From: Sulfitobacter guttiformis
GTDB lineage: Bacteria > Pseudomonadota > Alphaproteobacteria > Rhodobacterales > Rhodobacteraceae
NCBI RefSeq assembly: GCF_003610455.1
Contig: NZ_RAQK01000001.1
Location: forward strand, 1,798,001 to 1,862,000
Reading direction: 5' to 3'
Length of the DNA stretch: 64,000 nucleotides
The notes below the pieces were generated by a model. That model saw nothing but the letters and a program-made list of their open reading frames with translations. It ran no database searches and was not told the origin of the DNA. Below are positions 55,201 through 64,000 of the stretch, piece by piece; position 1 is the first letter of the stretch, and the number at the start of each line of letters is the position of its first letter. Made by a program: the position numbers and the translations under genes.

Positions 55201-55682
55201 ACAGGCAGATCCGCAGCGAAGAGACGCGCCGTGATCTGGTCGCCCAGAATGACCATCAGCCGTTCAATCGCGTCGCGTTCGGCCGCGAGGGCGGCAACCG
55301 TTGTACCGATGGCGGAATACGCGGTGAAGTTTTCCACCTTGCCCGAGGTCACTACGGTACCGGCAATCATATCGCGCAATGCATAATCCACGCGCCCGAT
55401 CAGGTTGAAGCGGGTGATGTCACCGGCTGGATTGATAGCAAGGCCTTCCTCGCTGGTGTCGATCGTCAGATCCAACGCATAGCGGGCCGCGTTGTCGCTG
55501 CGCCCCAGCCGTGTTTCCAGTTGGCGCGTGAGAAGATAGCCCGCCTGTGTCGACGGCTCAGCGACCAATACCTGATTGCGCAATTTGCTTCCCGTCCCGT
55601 CGATTCCGTAGACAGGGGTAAATCCGCAAGCCGCAAGGGCGAGCGGCAGGGCAAGCAAGCTGCGGCGGCTATACAACGACAT
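55197..55682 (-). CDS. lptE: LPS-assembly lipoprotein LptE
   Basis: A 161-residue outer-membrane lipoprotein that plugs LptD to deliver LPS. Signal plus lipobox ends LALAAC at Cys19, giving CGFTPVYG as the mature start, a hallmark of Lpt[25 protein letters not shown] and [20 protein letters not shown] follow. Its start overlaps the leuS end by 14 bases, and holA overlaps its end by 4, so it is coupled both ways. Confidence 0.92.
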   Translation of the reverse strand: MSLYSRRSLLALPLALAACGFTPVYGIDGTGSKLRNQVLVAEPSTQAGYLLTRQLETRLGRSDNAARYALDLTIDTSEEGLAINPAGDITRFNLIGRVDYALRDMIAGTVVTSGKVENFTAYSAIGTTVAALAAERDAIERLMVILGDQITARLFAADLPV

Positions 55683-58230
55683 TTACAATCCGCCCCGGTA
55701 CCACGATCACCTTCTTGGGTGTTCCGCCCTCAAGGATACGGATGACCGCAGGATGGGCAAGTGCCAGCTTCTCAACTTCTTCCTTGGGCATATCGGCGGG
55801 TACATCAATTTCGCCGCGCCGCTTGCCGTTAACCTGAATGGGCAAGGTTACCGTGTCGTCCTTGAGCATGGCCTCGTCCGCCACGGGCCAAGGCGCGGTA
55901 GCGATCAGTCCTTCTCCGCCCTGAGTCGCCCAAATATCTTCGGCAAGGTGCGGTGTCATGGGCGACATGAGCTGTGCCAGTGTCAGGACTGCCTCGCGCT
56001 GTGCCGCCTTGGATGCGTTGGACTTTTGCAATGTGGCGGTAAAGCCGTAGAGCTTGGCAATGGCTGCGTTGAAGCCAAAGCTCTCGACAGCCATGGTGAC
56101 ATCATGTGTTGCCTTGTGCATCTGCTTCAACAGATCTTGATCGTTCTCGCCATCTGCACCGTCTTGCATCGCGGCGATTCTGGCGCTGATGTTCCATACG
56201 CGACCGAGATGCTTATAGGCAGCCTCGGCGCCGGATGCTGTCCATTCCACGTCACGCTCTGGGGGGGAATCGCTTAACACGAACCAGCGGGCAGTATCGG
56301 CACCGAAGGAGGAGATGATGCTTAGCGGATCAACCACGTTGTTTTTGGATTTGGACATTTTTGCGGACGGGATGATTTTAACCTCTGCGCCGCCCTGTTT
56401 GAGAAACGCCTTATCGCCTTTAACCTCCACCTCTTCCGGGTAATGGAAGACCGGACGGTCATCTGCGCCGACAGAAGTATAAATAGCGTGGGTCACCATC
56501 CCTTGTGTAAAAAGGGCGTCAAAGGGCTCAATCGCTGTTTTGGGCAAATGGCCGGTAATCTGCATCGCGCGCGCAAAGAAGCGGGCATAGAGCAGATGCA
56601 GGATCGCATGCTCAACCCCGCCAATATATTGGTCGACGTTCATCCAGTATTCGGCGTCCTCCATCACGGTCGGCGTATCGGCATGGGGCGCGGTAAAGCG
56701 CGCATAGTACCATGACGAATCGACGAAGGTATCCATCGTATCTGTTTCGCGTTGCGCGGATTTTCCGCAGGCAGGGCAGGGCGTTGTGCGCCACTCGGTG
56801 TGCCGGTCGAGCGGATTGCCGGGGATATCGAATGTTACATCTTCGGGCAGTTTGACAGGCAGGTTCTCTTTTTTCTCCGGCACCACACCGCAGTCGTCAC
56901 AATGAACCACGGGGATCGGGCAGCCCCAGTAGCGTTGCCGCGACAGGCCCCAGTCCCGAAGGCGGAATTTTGTCACGCCTTGGCCCACACCCTGCGATTC
57001 GCAGAACGCGATGGCGGCGTCGATGGCTTCAAGGCCGGTCTGCCACTGCTCGCCCGCGAAGCCGCGATTGTAGAATACCTTCTCGGTCTTTGGCGGCACA
57101 TAGGCTTCGCTTAATTCTTCTGCCGCATCTTCGGACGGCAGATAGGTCGAGATGATGGGAAGGTCGTACTTTGTGGCAAATTCAAAATCGCGCGGATCAT
57201 GTGCGGGACAGCCAAAAATCGCACCGGTGCCATATTCCATCAGAATAAAGTTTGCGATGTAGACCGGCAGTTCCTTACTGGTATCAAAGGGATGGCGCAC
57301 ACGGATGCCGGTATCCATGCCGAGCTTTTCGCCGGTCTCGATCGCTTCTTCCGTAGTCCCGCCCTTGCGACATTCCGCGACAAAATCCGCGACGTCCTTG
57401 TTATCGCGCTCGAGCAGCTTGGCAATCGGGTGGTCGGGCGAGATGCCGACAAAGCTTGCGCCGAGGAGCGTGTCGGGGCGAGTCGTGTAGACTTCGATGC
57501 GGTCATGTCCGTCCGGTGCATTTATGGTCGAGAAGGCAAATTGAAGTCCGCGCGACTTCCCGATCCAGTTTTCCTGCATCAGCCGCACTTTGGCGGGCCA
57601 GTTCTCGAGGGTGTCCAGAGCGCCCAGCAATTCGTCAGAGTAGTCCGAGATTTTGAAGAACCACTGCGTCAGCTCGCGTCGCTCCACAAGTGCGCCCGAG
57701 CGCCAGCCGCGCCCCTGTTCGACCTGCTCGTTCGCCAGAACTGTCATATCGACAGGATCCCAGTTCACGACCGCGTTCTTGCGGTAGATTAATCCAGCCT
57801 CGATCATGTCGATAAACATAGCCTGTTGATGCTGATAGTAATCAGGGTGGCAGGTCGCAATTTCGCGGGACCAATCAAGCGAGAAGCCGAGCGGCTTCAT
57901 CTGGCTCTTCATGTCCTCGATATTCTGGTAGGTCCATGTGCCGGGGTGAATGCCCTTTTGCATGGCAGCGTTTTCAGCTGCCAGACCAAACGAATCCCAG
58001 CCCATAGGATGCAAAACATTGAAACCCTTGGCCAGCTTATAGCGGGCAATGACATCCCCAAGGGTATAGTTGCGCACATGACCCATATGGATGCGCCCCG
58101 ATGGGTAGGGGAACATCTCAAGTACGTAATACTTCGGCTTGTCAGCGGATCGCACAGCCTTGAAAATCTCGCTGCTCTCCCAAACGGCTTGCCAGCGGGA
58201 TTCGATTTCGGACGGGGTATAGCGGGTCAT
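55669..58230 (-). CDS. leuS: leucyl-tRNA synthetase
   Basis: LeuS charges tRNA-Leu. The 853-residue class I synthetase has the HIGH-type motif in [16 protein letters not shown], near residue 50. The editing domain includes [22 protein letters not shown] and a downstream [47 protein letters not shown] is seen in [12 protein letters not shown]. The C-terminal anticodon-binding part has [11 protein letters not shown]. First gene of the leuS-lptE-holA unit. A hairpin lies between the DUF3576 gene and leuS. Confidence 0.97.
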   Translation of the reverse strand: MTRYTPSEIESRWQAVWESSEIFKAVRSADKPKYYVLEMFPYPSGRIHMGHVRNYTLGDVIARYKLAKGFNVLHPMGWDSFGLAAENAAMQKGIHPGTWTYQNIEDMKSQMKPLGFSLDWSREIATCHPDYYQHQQAMFIDMIEAGLIYRKNAVVNWDPVDMTVLANEQVEQGRGWRSGALVERRELTQWFFKISDYSDELLGALDTLENWPAKVRLMQENWIGKSRGLQFAFSTINAPDGHDRIEVYTTRPDTLLGASFVGISPDHPIAKLLERDNKDVADFVAECRKGGTTEEAIETGEKLGMDTGIRVRHPFDTSKELPVYIANFILMEYGTGAIFGCPAHDPRDFEFATKYDLPIISTYLPSEDAAEELSEAYVPPKTEKVFYNRGFAGEQWQTGLEAIDAAIAFCESQGVGQGVTKFRLRDWGLSRQRYWGCPIPVVHCDDCGVVPEKKENLPVKLPEDVTFDIPGNPLDRHTEWRTTPCPACGKSAQRETDTMDTFVDSSWYYARFTAPHADTPTVMEDAEYWMNVDQYIGGVEHAILHLLYARFFARAMQITGHLPKTAIEPFDALFTQGMVTHAIYTSVGADDRPVFHYPEEVEVKGDKAFLKQGGAEVKIIPSAKMSKSKNNVVDPLSIISSFGADTARWFVLSDSPPERDVEWTASGAEAAYKHLGRVWNISARIAAMQDGADGENDQDLLKQMHKATHDVTMAVESFGFNAAIAKLYGFTATLQKSNASKAAQREAVLTLAQLMSPMTPHLAEDIWATQGGEGLIATAPWPVADEAMLKDDTVTLPIQVNGKRRGEIDVPADMPKEEVEKLALAHPAVIRILEGGTPKKVIVVPGRIVNVVV

Positions 58231-58253
58231 GAGTGGGCCTTTTTACGCAGGAA

Positions 58254-58285
58254 CGCCGGACGTGTGGTACTCACAAGGTCCGGCG
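58254..58285 (-). repeat. perfect 8-bp inverted repeat between the DUF3576 gene and leuS
   Basis: CGCCGGAC (58254-58261) and GTCCGGCG (58278-58285) are perfect inverted copies with a 16-base loop whose ends also pair partly (GTG/CAC). It lies 24 bases upstream of leuS. No T-run follows on the minus strand, so it is not a standard terminator. It may mark an mRNA processing or leader structure. Confidence 0.5.
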
Positions 58286-58316
58286 CTGCACTTTAGTATA
58301 ATGAAAGAAGGAGCGG

Positions 58317-58814
58317 TTAGAGCTTGTTGTCTGCGATGCGCAATTCGCGGGCCCGTGACAGGATCGCGTCCTCGACGGCACGGCTTGTCGCTTTACTCAC
58401 GGGTCCACCGCGCGATTGTAGCGCCACGTTGAGGGAGCGGGCATCCAGAGCGGGATCATCAATCAACACAGTTGCGCGATATTCGCGGCCACCACCGGGT
58501 GGGGTGCCATAGCCTGTCACGATGACACCGGTGAACGGATCGACCGACTGGACCGGCAGAAAACTCAACACTTCGAGCGATGCACTCCACAGGTATTTGT
58601 TAACCAGAACAACGCTTTCGTTGTTTCTCTTGTTAAACAGTGACCAGATCGTGTTTTCAGGATTGGTCTCTATGTTCGACGGGTTTGTAGGATTTGTATA
58701 TTGGTCGGGGCGTTCAGTTGCGGGTGAACCGAAGCTTCCGATACCTCCGCATGCAGTCAGAACACCAAGTGCCACCGCCAGTATCGTCAAGTTCCGAACC
58801 TGCATCTTCGCCAT
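58317..58814 (-). CDS. DUF3576 domain-containing lipoprotein
   Basis: A 165-residue alphaproteobacterial lipoprotein of the DUF3576 family. The signal peptide ends with a lipobox (GVLTAC; Cys about 22). Typical mature segments are NTIWSLFNKRNNESVVLVNKYLWSASLEVLSFLPVQSVDPFTGVIVTGYG, with GREYRATVLIDDPALDARSLNVAL later. The ATG at 58814 is preferred over 58847 because GGTGG lies 5 bases upstream. Function unknown; presumed envelope role. Divergent from the porin gene. Confidence 0.82.
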   Translation of the reverse strand: MAKMQVRNLTILAVALGVLTACGGIGSFGSPATERPDQYTNPTNPSNIETNPENTIWSLFNKRNNESVVLVNKYLWSASLEVLSFLPVQSVDPFTGVIVTGYGTPPGGGREYRATVLIDDPALDARSLNVALQSRGGPVSKATSRAVEDAILSRARELRIADNKL

Positions 58815-59105
58815 ATCCGCCACCTTTTCACCTGTTTTGCTATGCAATACCCAAGCGGGGGCATCTGGGCAAGGTCTATGTACTCTGGCAGGCCCAAGGG
58901 GTGACCTGCGAGCCCCCGACTATATACCTATACGCGTGCGAGGGCTGTTTTGATGACTGTGGCAAAGCTGCACCAACATTCGCCACATTGTTCTTCGGGT
59001 GGTCGGTTTGCTTGCTAAAGCATCAGTGTGGGCGCAAAAGAAGCTCATACCTAGATCGGAATTCACCGGTCAGGTCCTTATAGATTTCCAACCGAGGGAA
59101 AACTC

Positions 59106-60059
59106 ATGAAAAAAGTTCTCTTCGCAACAACAGCTCTGGTCGCCACAGCTTCAGTTGCAGCAGCAGACGTTACATTCTCCGGCTACGGTCGTTTTGGTAT
59201 CGCATACATCTCCGACAACGGCACAGGCGATAGCGACACAAACGTAACAAGCCGCTTCCGCCTGCAGATCGACGCGACAGCAGAATCTGATGCCGGCGTT
59301 ACAATCGGTGCGCGCGCTCGTATCCAGCAGGATGCAGACGACGCAGTATCTGTTGACTCGCTTGGCGCAGACAGCGATGGCGACGGCGTTGCAAACTTCC
59401 GCTCCGACCGTCTCGGCTCCGGCATCAACGGCGTACGTTTCTTCGCACGTTCCGGTGGTCTTGAAGTAGGTGTTGGTAACATCTTCGGCGCACTCGAGTT
59501 CATGCCTGGTCAGTACCCGATCGACCTTGGTCTGACCGGTCACAACTATGACTACACAGCATTCAACTTCGGCGGCGACGCATACGACTCCGACGAAGAA
59601 GGCGCTGCAGGCTCCAACGGTGTAGAACTGATGTACTCCGTAGGCGACTTCTCGGCACACATCTCGGCATCCGATATTGGTGACCGCGTTGCAGCCTATG
59701 TTGCTTACACATACAGCGGCATCACATTCGCACTCGGTGGCCAAGACTCCGATTTCGCAGGCGACACAGAGCTGACAGCAACTGTATCCGGTACATTCGG
59801 TATCGCAGATGTTGCTCTGGCATATGCTGACAACGGCACAAAAGGCGATCACATCGTTCTGGCAGGCCGCGTAGCAGTAGGCGCAGCGACAGACATCGAA
59901 GCGTACATTGTTGACGCCGACCAGTGGTCCGAAACCGGCTTCGGTATCGACTTTAACCACGACATGGGTGGCGGTACATCCTTGCGCGGCGGTGTGTCCA
60001 CAGGCGGTTCGCTTGGTGATGAGACACTCGTAGACATGGGTGTTCGTTTCAACTTCTAA
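59106..60059 (+). CDS. outer-membrane porin
   Basis: A 317-residue porin with a signal peptide (MKKVLFATTALVATASVAAA) and a beta-barrel that begins DVTFSGYGRFGIAYI and ends in the C-terminal aromatic VDMGVRFNF, the usual signal for outer-membrane assembly. Asp/Gly-rich loops include SLGADSDGDGV and DAYDSDEEGAAG, which would make an acidic, cation-selective pore. Thr is encoded mostly by ACA and Ala by GCA, a bias unlike the neighbours and typical of highly expressed genes here. It has its own terminator and a long 291-base upstream region. Confidence 0.93.
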   Translation: MKKVLFATTALVATASVAAADVTFSGYGRFGIAYISDNGTGDSDTNVTSRFRLQIDATAESDAGVTIGARARIQQDADDAVSVDSLGADSDGDGVANFRSDRLGSGINGVRFFARSGGLEVGVGNIFGALEFMPGQYPIDLGLTGHNYDYTAFNFGGDAYDSDEEGAAGSNGVELMYSVGDFSAHISASDIGDRVAAYVAYTYSGITFALGGQDSDFAGDTELTATVSGTFGIADVALAYADNGTKGDHIVLAGRVAVGAATDIEAYIVDADQWSETGFGIDFNHDMGGGTSLRGGVSTGGSLGDETLVDMGVRFNF

Positions 60060-60085
60060 GTTGAATGAACTTACCTGAATGATTT

Positions 60086-60116
60086 GGGGCAGACTTCGGT
60101 CTGCCCCTTTTCTTTT
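60086..60116 (+). terminator. rho-independent terminator after the porin gene
   Basis: A perfect 9-bp stem (60086-60094 with 60099-60107) with a TTCG tetraloop, followed by a T-rich run. Strong, as expected for a highly expressed gene. Confidence 0.92.
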
Positions 60117-60157
60117 GTGCATTGCTGTTATCTTTAGGCGGAACACAGGAGGCCCTT

Positions 60158-60811
60158 ATGCCATTGCATGACATCAAAGATAAAATCGCCAAAGCTGAAA
60201 AAAACGCGGGCCGAATTGCCGGTTCAGTAACTCTCATTGCCGTGAGTAAGGTACAGCCCAACGCACGGGTAAAAGCGGTCCTTGATGAAGGGCACCGCGT
60301 CTTCGGCGAAAACAAGGTGCAGGAAGCTGCGGCTAAATGGCCCGATTTCCGCACGCAGTACGACGGCATCGCGCTGCACCTGATTGGCCCGTTACAAACA
60401 AACAAGACGCGACAGGCGATGGAATTGGCAGATAGTATCCACACGCTCGATCGTCCCAAGCTGGCCAATACCCTCGCACGTCTGGCGCAGGAGATCGGGC
60501 GCTGTCCTGAATTATTCATTCAGGTGAACACCGGCGAGGAGGAGCAGAAGGCAGGGGTGATGCCCGCAGATGCCGATTCCTTCATCAAGGAATGCCGCTC
60601 GCTCGACCTTCCGGTTCAGGGGCTGATGTGTATTCCCCCTGTGGAGGAAGAGGCGTCCCTGCATTTCGCCCTGCTTGCGAAAATCGCTGAACGCAACGGA
60701 CTGGACGGCCTGTCGATGGGCATGAGCAGTGATTTCGAAAAAGCGATTGCTCTCGGGGCGACCCACATCCGCGTAGGCTCTGCCATTTTTGGGGAGCGTG
60801 TTGCGACCTAA
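60158..60811 (+). CDS. YggS family PLP-binding protein (PLPBP homolog)
   Basis: A 217-residue TIM-barrel protein that binds pyridoxal phosphate and keeps vitamin B6 in balance. The PLP Lys is Lys31 in LIAVSKVQP. Other conserved parts are FGENKVQEAAAKW, HLIGPLQTNKTRQAM, the SIHTLDR segment and GLSMGMSSDFEKAIALGATHIRVGSAIFG. AGGAGG lies 5 bases before the ATG. Its stop overlaps the convergent L,D-transpeptidase stop by 4 bases. Confidence 0.95.
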   Translation: MPLHDIKDKIAKAEKNAGRIAGSVTLIAVSKVQPNARVKAVLDEGHRVFGENKVQEAAAKWPDFRTQYDGIALHLIGPLQTNKTRQAMELADSIHTLDRPKLANTLARLAQEIGRCPELFIQVNTGEEEQKAGVMPADADSFIKECRSLDLPVQGLMCIPPVEEEASLHFALLAKIAERNGLDGLSMGMSSDFEKAIALGATHIRVGSAIFGERVAT

Positions 60812-61302
60812 GGAACAATCAGGCGCGTGCGATATCTGATCCGCCGCGCGATCTCATGCAGGTGCGGCCGCGAGAAGGCGATGCACCCCTCTGTAGGATA
60901 GCCTGGCCTGCGGTATTGGTGCATAAAGATCGCCGAGCCGCGCCCCCGCACCGCATAAGGCCAGTTCCAACCGGTGAGAATCACCAGATCATAAAGCGGA
61001 TCAGAACGGCGCAGCCGCTCATGACTGTGAGGATAAGGCGCGCGGACCATCATATTATAGTCCTCATCGGCAGGATCATCAGACCAAAGGTCCGGCGGCC
61101 CTATAGGTTTTGCCCAGTCAGCCGGTTTTGCGATGCGGTCAGGGCGGTAAAGCATCCCCACGATGGCATGGGTTCCGCGGGGTGTGGCGCCGTCACCCTC
61201 GCGCTTGCGGTCCGATATGCCGCCCTTGCCGATCGTGCAGGGCCACAACCGCCCCTGAAACCGTATCCCTTGCGGGGTCAGCACCATGTCGTCTGGTGTC
61301 AC
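60808..61302 (-). CDS. L,D-transpeptidase family protein
   Basis: A 164-residue protein with the YkuD-type fold. Catalytic residues are His128 in AIFMHQY and Cys140 in [10 protein letters not shown]. There is no signal peptide, so its periplasmic location is unclear; short forms of this family without a signal are common in alphaproteobacteria. The GTG start overlaps the ribA stop (GTGA). Link to peptidoglycan crosslinking is by family only. Confidence 0.85.
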   Translation of the reverse strand: MTPDDMVLTPQGIRFQGRLWPCTIGKGGISDRKREGDGATPRGTHAIVGMLYRPDRIAKPADWAKPIGPPDLWSDDPADEDYNMMVRAPYPHSHERLRRSDPLYDLVILTGWNWPYAVRGRGSAIFMHQYRRPGYPTEGCIAFSRPHLHEIARRIRYRTRLIVP

Positions 61303-62378
61303 AGCAGATGCCCTGACTTGGCAGCTTTCGTGGCCAGATAGGCTGCGTTATGCCGATTCTCACCCACGCTCAGTGGCACACGCTCTGCCACCCGCACACC
61401 GCATTGCTCCATCATTTCGACTTTGCGAGGGTTATTTGTCAGCAGGCGCACAGCTGAGAACCCCATCGTTTTGAGAATATCGGCGCCGAGCCTGAAATCC
61501 CGCTCATCGTCTTCAAATCCAAGGCGGTGATTCGCTTCGACGGTATCAAAGCCTTGATCCTGCAAGGAGTAGGCCCGCATTTTATTGGCAAGACCGATCC
61601 CGCGCCCTTCTTGGTTGAGGTATAGCAAAATGCCATGCCCTTCGCTTCCCATCTGGGCTAATGCAGCACGCAATTGCGGTCCACAATCGCACTTCAGGCT
61701 GCCCATGAGGTCACCGGTAAAGCAGGCCGAGTGCAAACGGCACAGCACCGGCGCGCTCCGATCAGGACGCCCGATCTCGATTGCGTAATGCTCCTCGCCG
61801 CCGTCTTCAGGACGAAAGATGTGCAAACGTCCCGCTTCGGAGACCTCCATCGGTAGGCGTGCATTTACTACGGAATGAAGTGGGCTGCGGATTTGCAGGT
61901 GCGCGGTTGCTGCCGCGCCGTCTATCGCCGTCAGGCCGTGCGTCCGCGTGAATGCGACCGAATCGATCAGGTCGATCACCACTGCGGCCGGCAGCAGCCG
62001 CGCCGATTTCACAAGGTTCAGTGCCGTATTGTGCAGGGTGGCATCACCGCCGCGCATCGCGCCCAGCGGCCCCTTCATTGGCGCACGAAGGTCATCGGCG
62101 GGGTCGGCGATGCTTTGGACCCACTTCAATGTCGCATCCTTCGGCAGTATAACCCGCGCGAGATCTCCGTCATATGCCCTTGCCTTTAGAGTTTGTGCCC
62201 GTCGCGCTGTGATTGCCAGAACGGCATCGCCTTGCAAGGTCATCACATCGGCCAGACGCTCTTCCGTCAATGTTTCTGCCGCGAGCACAAGAATATCTCC
62301 TAGCACGACAGGCACGCCCATACGTAAATCAGCCCGTGCACGGGCCAGTGTTTCGGTAACATCGGGGGAAAAGGACAT
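61299..62378 (-). CDS. ribA: GTP cyclohydrolase II with an N-terminal RibB-like region
   Basis: RibA opens the ring of GTP, the first step of riboflavin synthesis. In the 359-residue protein the C-terminal half (about 165-359) is the catalytic domain: zinc ligands Cys219, Cys230 and Cys232 in [19 protein letters not shown], plus [15 protein letters not shown]. The N-terminal 160 residues resemble the layout of DHBP-synthase (RibB) fusions but lack a clear RibB acidic catalytic motif such as DxEDREneg. Hence the N-part is probably non-catalytic. It is coupled to the L,D-transpeptidase gene and divergent from the CenR-like regulator. Confidence 0.92.
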   Translation of the reverse strand: MSFSPDVTETLARARADLRMGVPVVLGDILVLAAETLTEERLADVMTLQGDAVLAITARRAQTLKARAYDGDLARVILPKDATLKWVQSIADPADDLRAPMKGPLGAMRGGDATLHNTALNLVKSARLLPAAVVIDLIDSVAFTRTHGLTAIDGAAATAHLQIRSPLHSVVNARLPMEVSEAGRLHIFRPEDGGEEHYAIEIGRPDRSAPVLCRLHSACFTGDLMGSLKCDCGPQLRAALAQMGSEGHGILLYLNQEGRGIGLANKMRAYSLQDQGFDTVEANHRLGFEDDERDFRLGADILKTMGFSAVRLLTNNPRKVEMMEQCGVRVAERVPLSVGENRHNAAYLATKAAKSGHLL

Positions 62379-62544
62379 GGCTATTGTTACAACTCATCAG
62401 TTCAGTTGAGTAATATCTAGGTCATGATCCCGTGAATTGAAACATTTGACAGTGTTGTGACACGTGCCTGTGACAACGTGGGCAGGCCCCTTGCTGATTG
62501 ACGCCACGTTCATATGTTTAACTCAACACAACGGAGACCGCACA

Positions 62545-63231
62545 ATGGCACAGCTCAAGAAGATTCTGCTTGTAGATGATGATGAGGACTTGCGCGAAGC
62601 GTTGAGCGAACAGCTCATCATGACGGAAGATTTTGATGTTTTCGAAGCTGGTAATGGCGCAGAAGCCCTGAGCCGAGCGAACGAGATGATCTATGATCTG
62701 CTCATCCTTGATGTAGGCCTGCCTGATACGGACGGTCGCGAGTTGTGTCGTCTGTTGCGTAAGCAGGGGATCAAGAGCCCTATCATGATGCTCACAGGTC
62801 ATGATGGTGATGCCGATACGATCCTCGGGCTGGATGCAGGCGCGAATGATTACGTATCGAAACCGTTCAAGTTTCCCGTCCTGCTTGCCCGTATCCGGAG
62901 CCAGCTGAGAACCCACCAGCAGTCAGAAGATGCAATCTTCCAGCTGGGCCCCTACACATTCAAGCCCTCAATGAAAATGTTGATTACCGAGGACGACAAG
63001 AAAATTCGTCTTACGGAGAAAGAAACCAACATTCTCAAATTCCTGCACCGCTCGGCAGAGGGTGTCGTGGCGCGAGACGTGCTTTTACACGAGGTCTGGG
63101 GCTATAACGCGGGCGTCACTACCCACACCCTTGAGACACACATTTACCGTCTGCGCCAGAAGATCGAGCCTGACCCTTCGAATGCGCGCCTGCTGGTAAC
63201 GGAATCAGGCGGTTATCGATTAATGATTTAA
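62545..63231 (+). CDS. OmpR-family response regulator, CenR-like
   Basis: A 228-residue two-component regulator. The receiver domain has the acidic cluster DDDED at 11-15, the phosphoacceptor Asp56 in LLILDVGLPDTDGREL and Lys in ANDYVSKPF. The C-terminal winged helix shows KIRLTEKETNILKFLHRSAEGVVARD, GYNAGVTTHTLETHIYRLRQKIEPDP, then TESGGYRLMI. The pattern matches CenR, an essential envelope regulator of Caulobacter and relatives, to my recollection; the ortholog call is moderate. No kinase gene adjoins it. The ATG at 62545 follows a purine-rich leader. A terminator follows. Confidence 0.88.
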   Translation: MAQLKKILLVDDDEDLREALSEQLIMTEDFDVFEAGNGAEALSRANEMIYDLLILDVGLPDTDGRELCRLLRKQGIKSPIMMLTGHDGDADTILGLDAGANDYVSKPFKFPVLLARIRSQLRTHQQSEDAIFQLGPYTFKPSMKMLITEDDKKIRLTEKETNILKFLHRSAEGVVARDVLLHEVWGYNAGVTTHTLETHIYRLRQKIEPDPSNARLLVTESGGYRLMI

Positions 63232-63360
63232 CGACGGGAACTTTATTTATCTTTCCGTGTTACACTAATACCAAGCGGGCTTTTTTCATGAGTTTCCCCC
63301 TAGGTTGACCCAAACGATGAATGGCTGGGACGAGTGCCATTCTACCTCCCTGTTGGACTT

Positions 63361-63389
63361 GGCCGGGCCTCTGTGCCCGGTCTTTTTTT
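63361..63389 (+). terminator. rho-independent terminator after the CenR-like gene
   Basis: An 8-bp GC-rich stem with one G-U pair (63361-63368 with 63375-63382), a 6-base loop and seven T residues, about 130 bases past the stop. Confidence 0.8.
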
Positions 63390-63460
63390 GCGCTGATTTT
63401 GGTGGTTGCCGGCCATACCCCGCGATAGGGTGCAGCGACGTTTACAGCAGGAGCATGCCT

Positions 63461-64000
63461 ATGTCTTTCACCCTCGCCACATGGAACATCAATTCGGTAC
63501 GCCTGCGCGAGCCGATTGTGTGCAAGCTGCTGGCAGAGGAGGGGCCAGATGTTTTGTGCCTGCAAGAGTGCAAAAGTCCGGTTGATAAGATCCCGCTGGA
63601 GCAGTTTGCTGCCCTTGGTTACACCCACATGGTAGCCGAAGGGCAAAAGGGGTATAACGGAGTGGCGATCCTGTCCAAGCTTCCATTGGAAGCTGCCGGA
63701 GCGCACGATTTTGCGCAGCTGGGGCACGCTCGTCATGTCGCGGCAAAGTTGTCAAACGGGGTGACCATCCACAACTTTTATGTGCCCGCCGGGGGGGATG
63801 TCGCTGACCGGACGGTAAACGAGAAATTCGGACAAAAAATGGATTACCTTGCTCAAATGCGGGATTTTTTCCATGCTGACGCGCCGCAGAAATCGATCCT
63901 TGTAGGTGATCTGAACATCGCGCCGCGCACTGATGATGTCTGGGACCACAAAAAGATGCTCAAGGTGGTCAGCCACACCCCTGTCGAGGTTGAAGCCCTG
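63461..64000 (+). CDS. xthA: exodeoxyribonuclease III, N-terminal part (3' end outside window)
   Basis: The first 180 codons of an EEP-family nuclease that acts at abasic sites and 3' ends in base-excision repair. Visible motifs are LATWNINSVRLRE near the N-terminus, VLCLQECKSP with the metal Glu, GYNGVAILSK, NFYVPAGGD and ILVGDLNIAPRTDDVWD with the catalytic Asp-Asn pair. AGGAG lies 7 bases before the ATG. The frame is open to the last base, so the C-terminal catalytic His is outside the window. Confidence 0.93.
   Translation, partial: MSFTLATWNINSVRLREPIVCKLLAEEGPDVLCLQECKSPVDKIPLEQFAALGYTHMVAEGQKGYNGVAILSKLPLEAAGAHDFAQLGHARHVAAKLSNGVTIHNFYVPAGGDVADRTVNEKFGQKMDYLAQMRDFFHADAPQKSILVGDLNIAPRTDDVWDHKKMLKVVSHTPVEVEAL

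Noticed and set aside
58231..58316. T-box riboswitch upstream of leuS
   Set aside because: The gap is only 86 bases and lacks the T-box consensus; such leaders are not expected in alphaproteobacteria.
59151..60146. 331-codon open frame antisense to the porin gene, very rich in Cys, Ala and Val
   Set aside because: It is a shadow caused by the porin's ACA/GCA codon preference; no SD or protein-like composition, and the porin is certain.

Overview
The window looks like a chromosomal segment of an alphaproteobacterium of the Roseobacter group (Rhodobacterales). Evidence: a CcrM-type GANTC methyltransferase, a CenR-like response regulator, a Rhodobacterales-type porin, several protein families typical of that order (DUF6478, DUF2794, DUF2125, DUF3576, DUF4170), a high-GC coding bias and dense packing with many 4-nt start/stop overlaps. 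No plasmid, phage, insertion sequence, CRISPR array, rRNA or tRNA was recognised. After start codons are chosen, no gene-free stretch exceeds about 300 bases. The longest are 5753-6049, 58815-59105, 37173-37449 and 1817-2082. Apart from the promoter, operator and terminator elements listed, I see nothing in them.

Layout. 1-1872: end of an EnvC-like divisome factor and the protease CtpA, closed by a terminator. 2083-5752: two Rhodobacterales hypotheticals, a lipoprotein and IlvD. 6050-10017: a very large ABC-exporter-like protein with a degenerate ATPase and a cyclic-nucleotide-binding tail, translationally coupled to a CPBP protease. 10078-16028: AccD, FolC, ZapE, an MFS transporter and a hydrolase. 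16025-25788: small operons (HAD phosphatase/OCD/hydrolase; FghA/YaiI; AEC transporter with divergent TetR and I78-like lipoprotein; PaaI/PaaK; NlpC-P60/M17 aminopeptidase; an HPt-like protein). 25935-28691: beta-carbonic anhydrase, SbtA-like bicarbonate permease, SbtB-like PII protein and a ribbon-helix-helix protein with an internal duplication. 28693-33468: DUF4139 protein, Asd, MFS transporter and HpaI-type aldolase.

33535-37276: a membrane-tethered winged-helix protein, two secreted small proteins, RNase HII and CcrM, whose promoter carries two GANTC sites. 37450-42691: orphan receiver, AlkB, MutY, DciA-like protein, DsbA-like oxidoreductase and CoA transferase. 42692-49009: outer-membrane and cofactor genes (LpxK, WaaA, DUF4170, CysQ-like phosphatase, PmbA, DUF2125). 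49205-53586: SDR plus a divergent enoyl-CoA-hydratase-like protein, a 24-residue lipoprotein, an HNH nuclease, an MscS channel and a flavoprotein. 53588-58814: GST, HolA, LptE, LeuS and a DUF3576 lipoprotein. 59106-64000: porin, YggS, L,D-transpeptidase, RibA, CenR-like regulator and the start of ExoIII.

Most genes are housekeeping. The parts that stand out are the pseudo-ABC/cNMP-binding/CPBP pair, the CA-SbtA-SbtB-RHH bicarbonate module, the membrane-bound winged-helix protein, the 24-residue lipoprotein and the GANTC-marked ccrM promoter.
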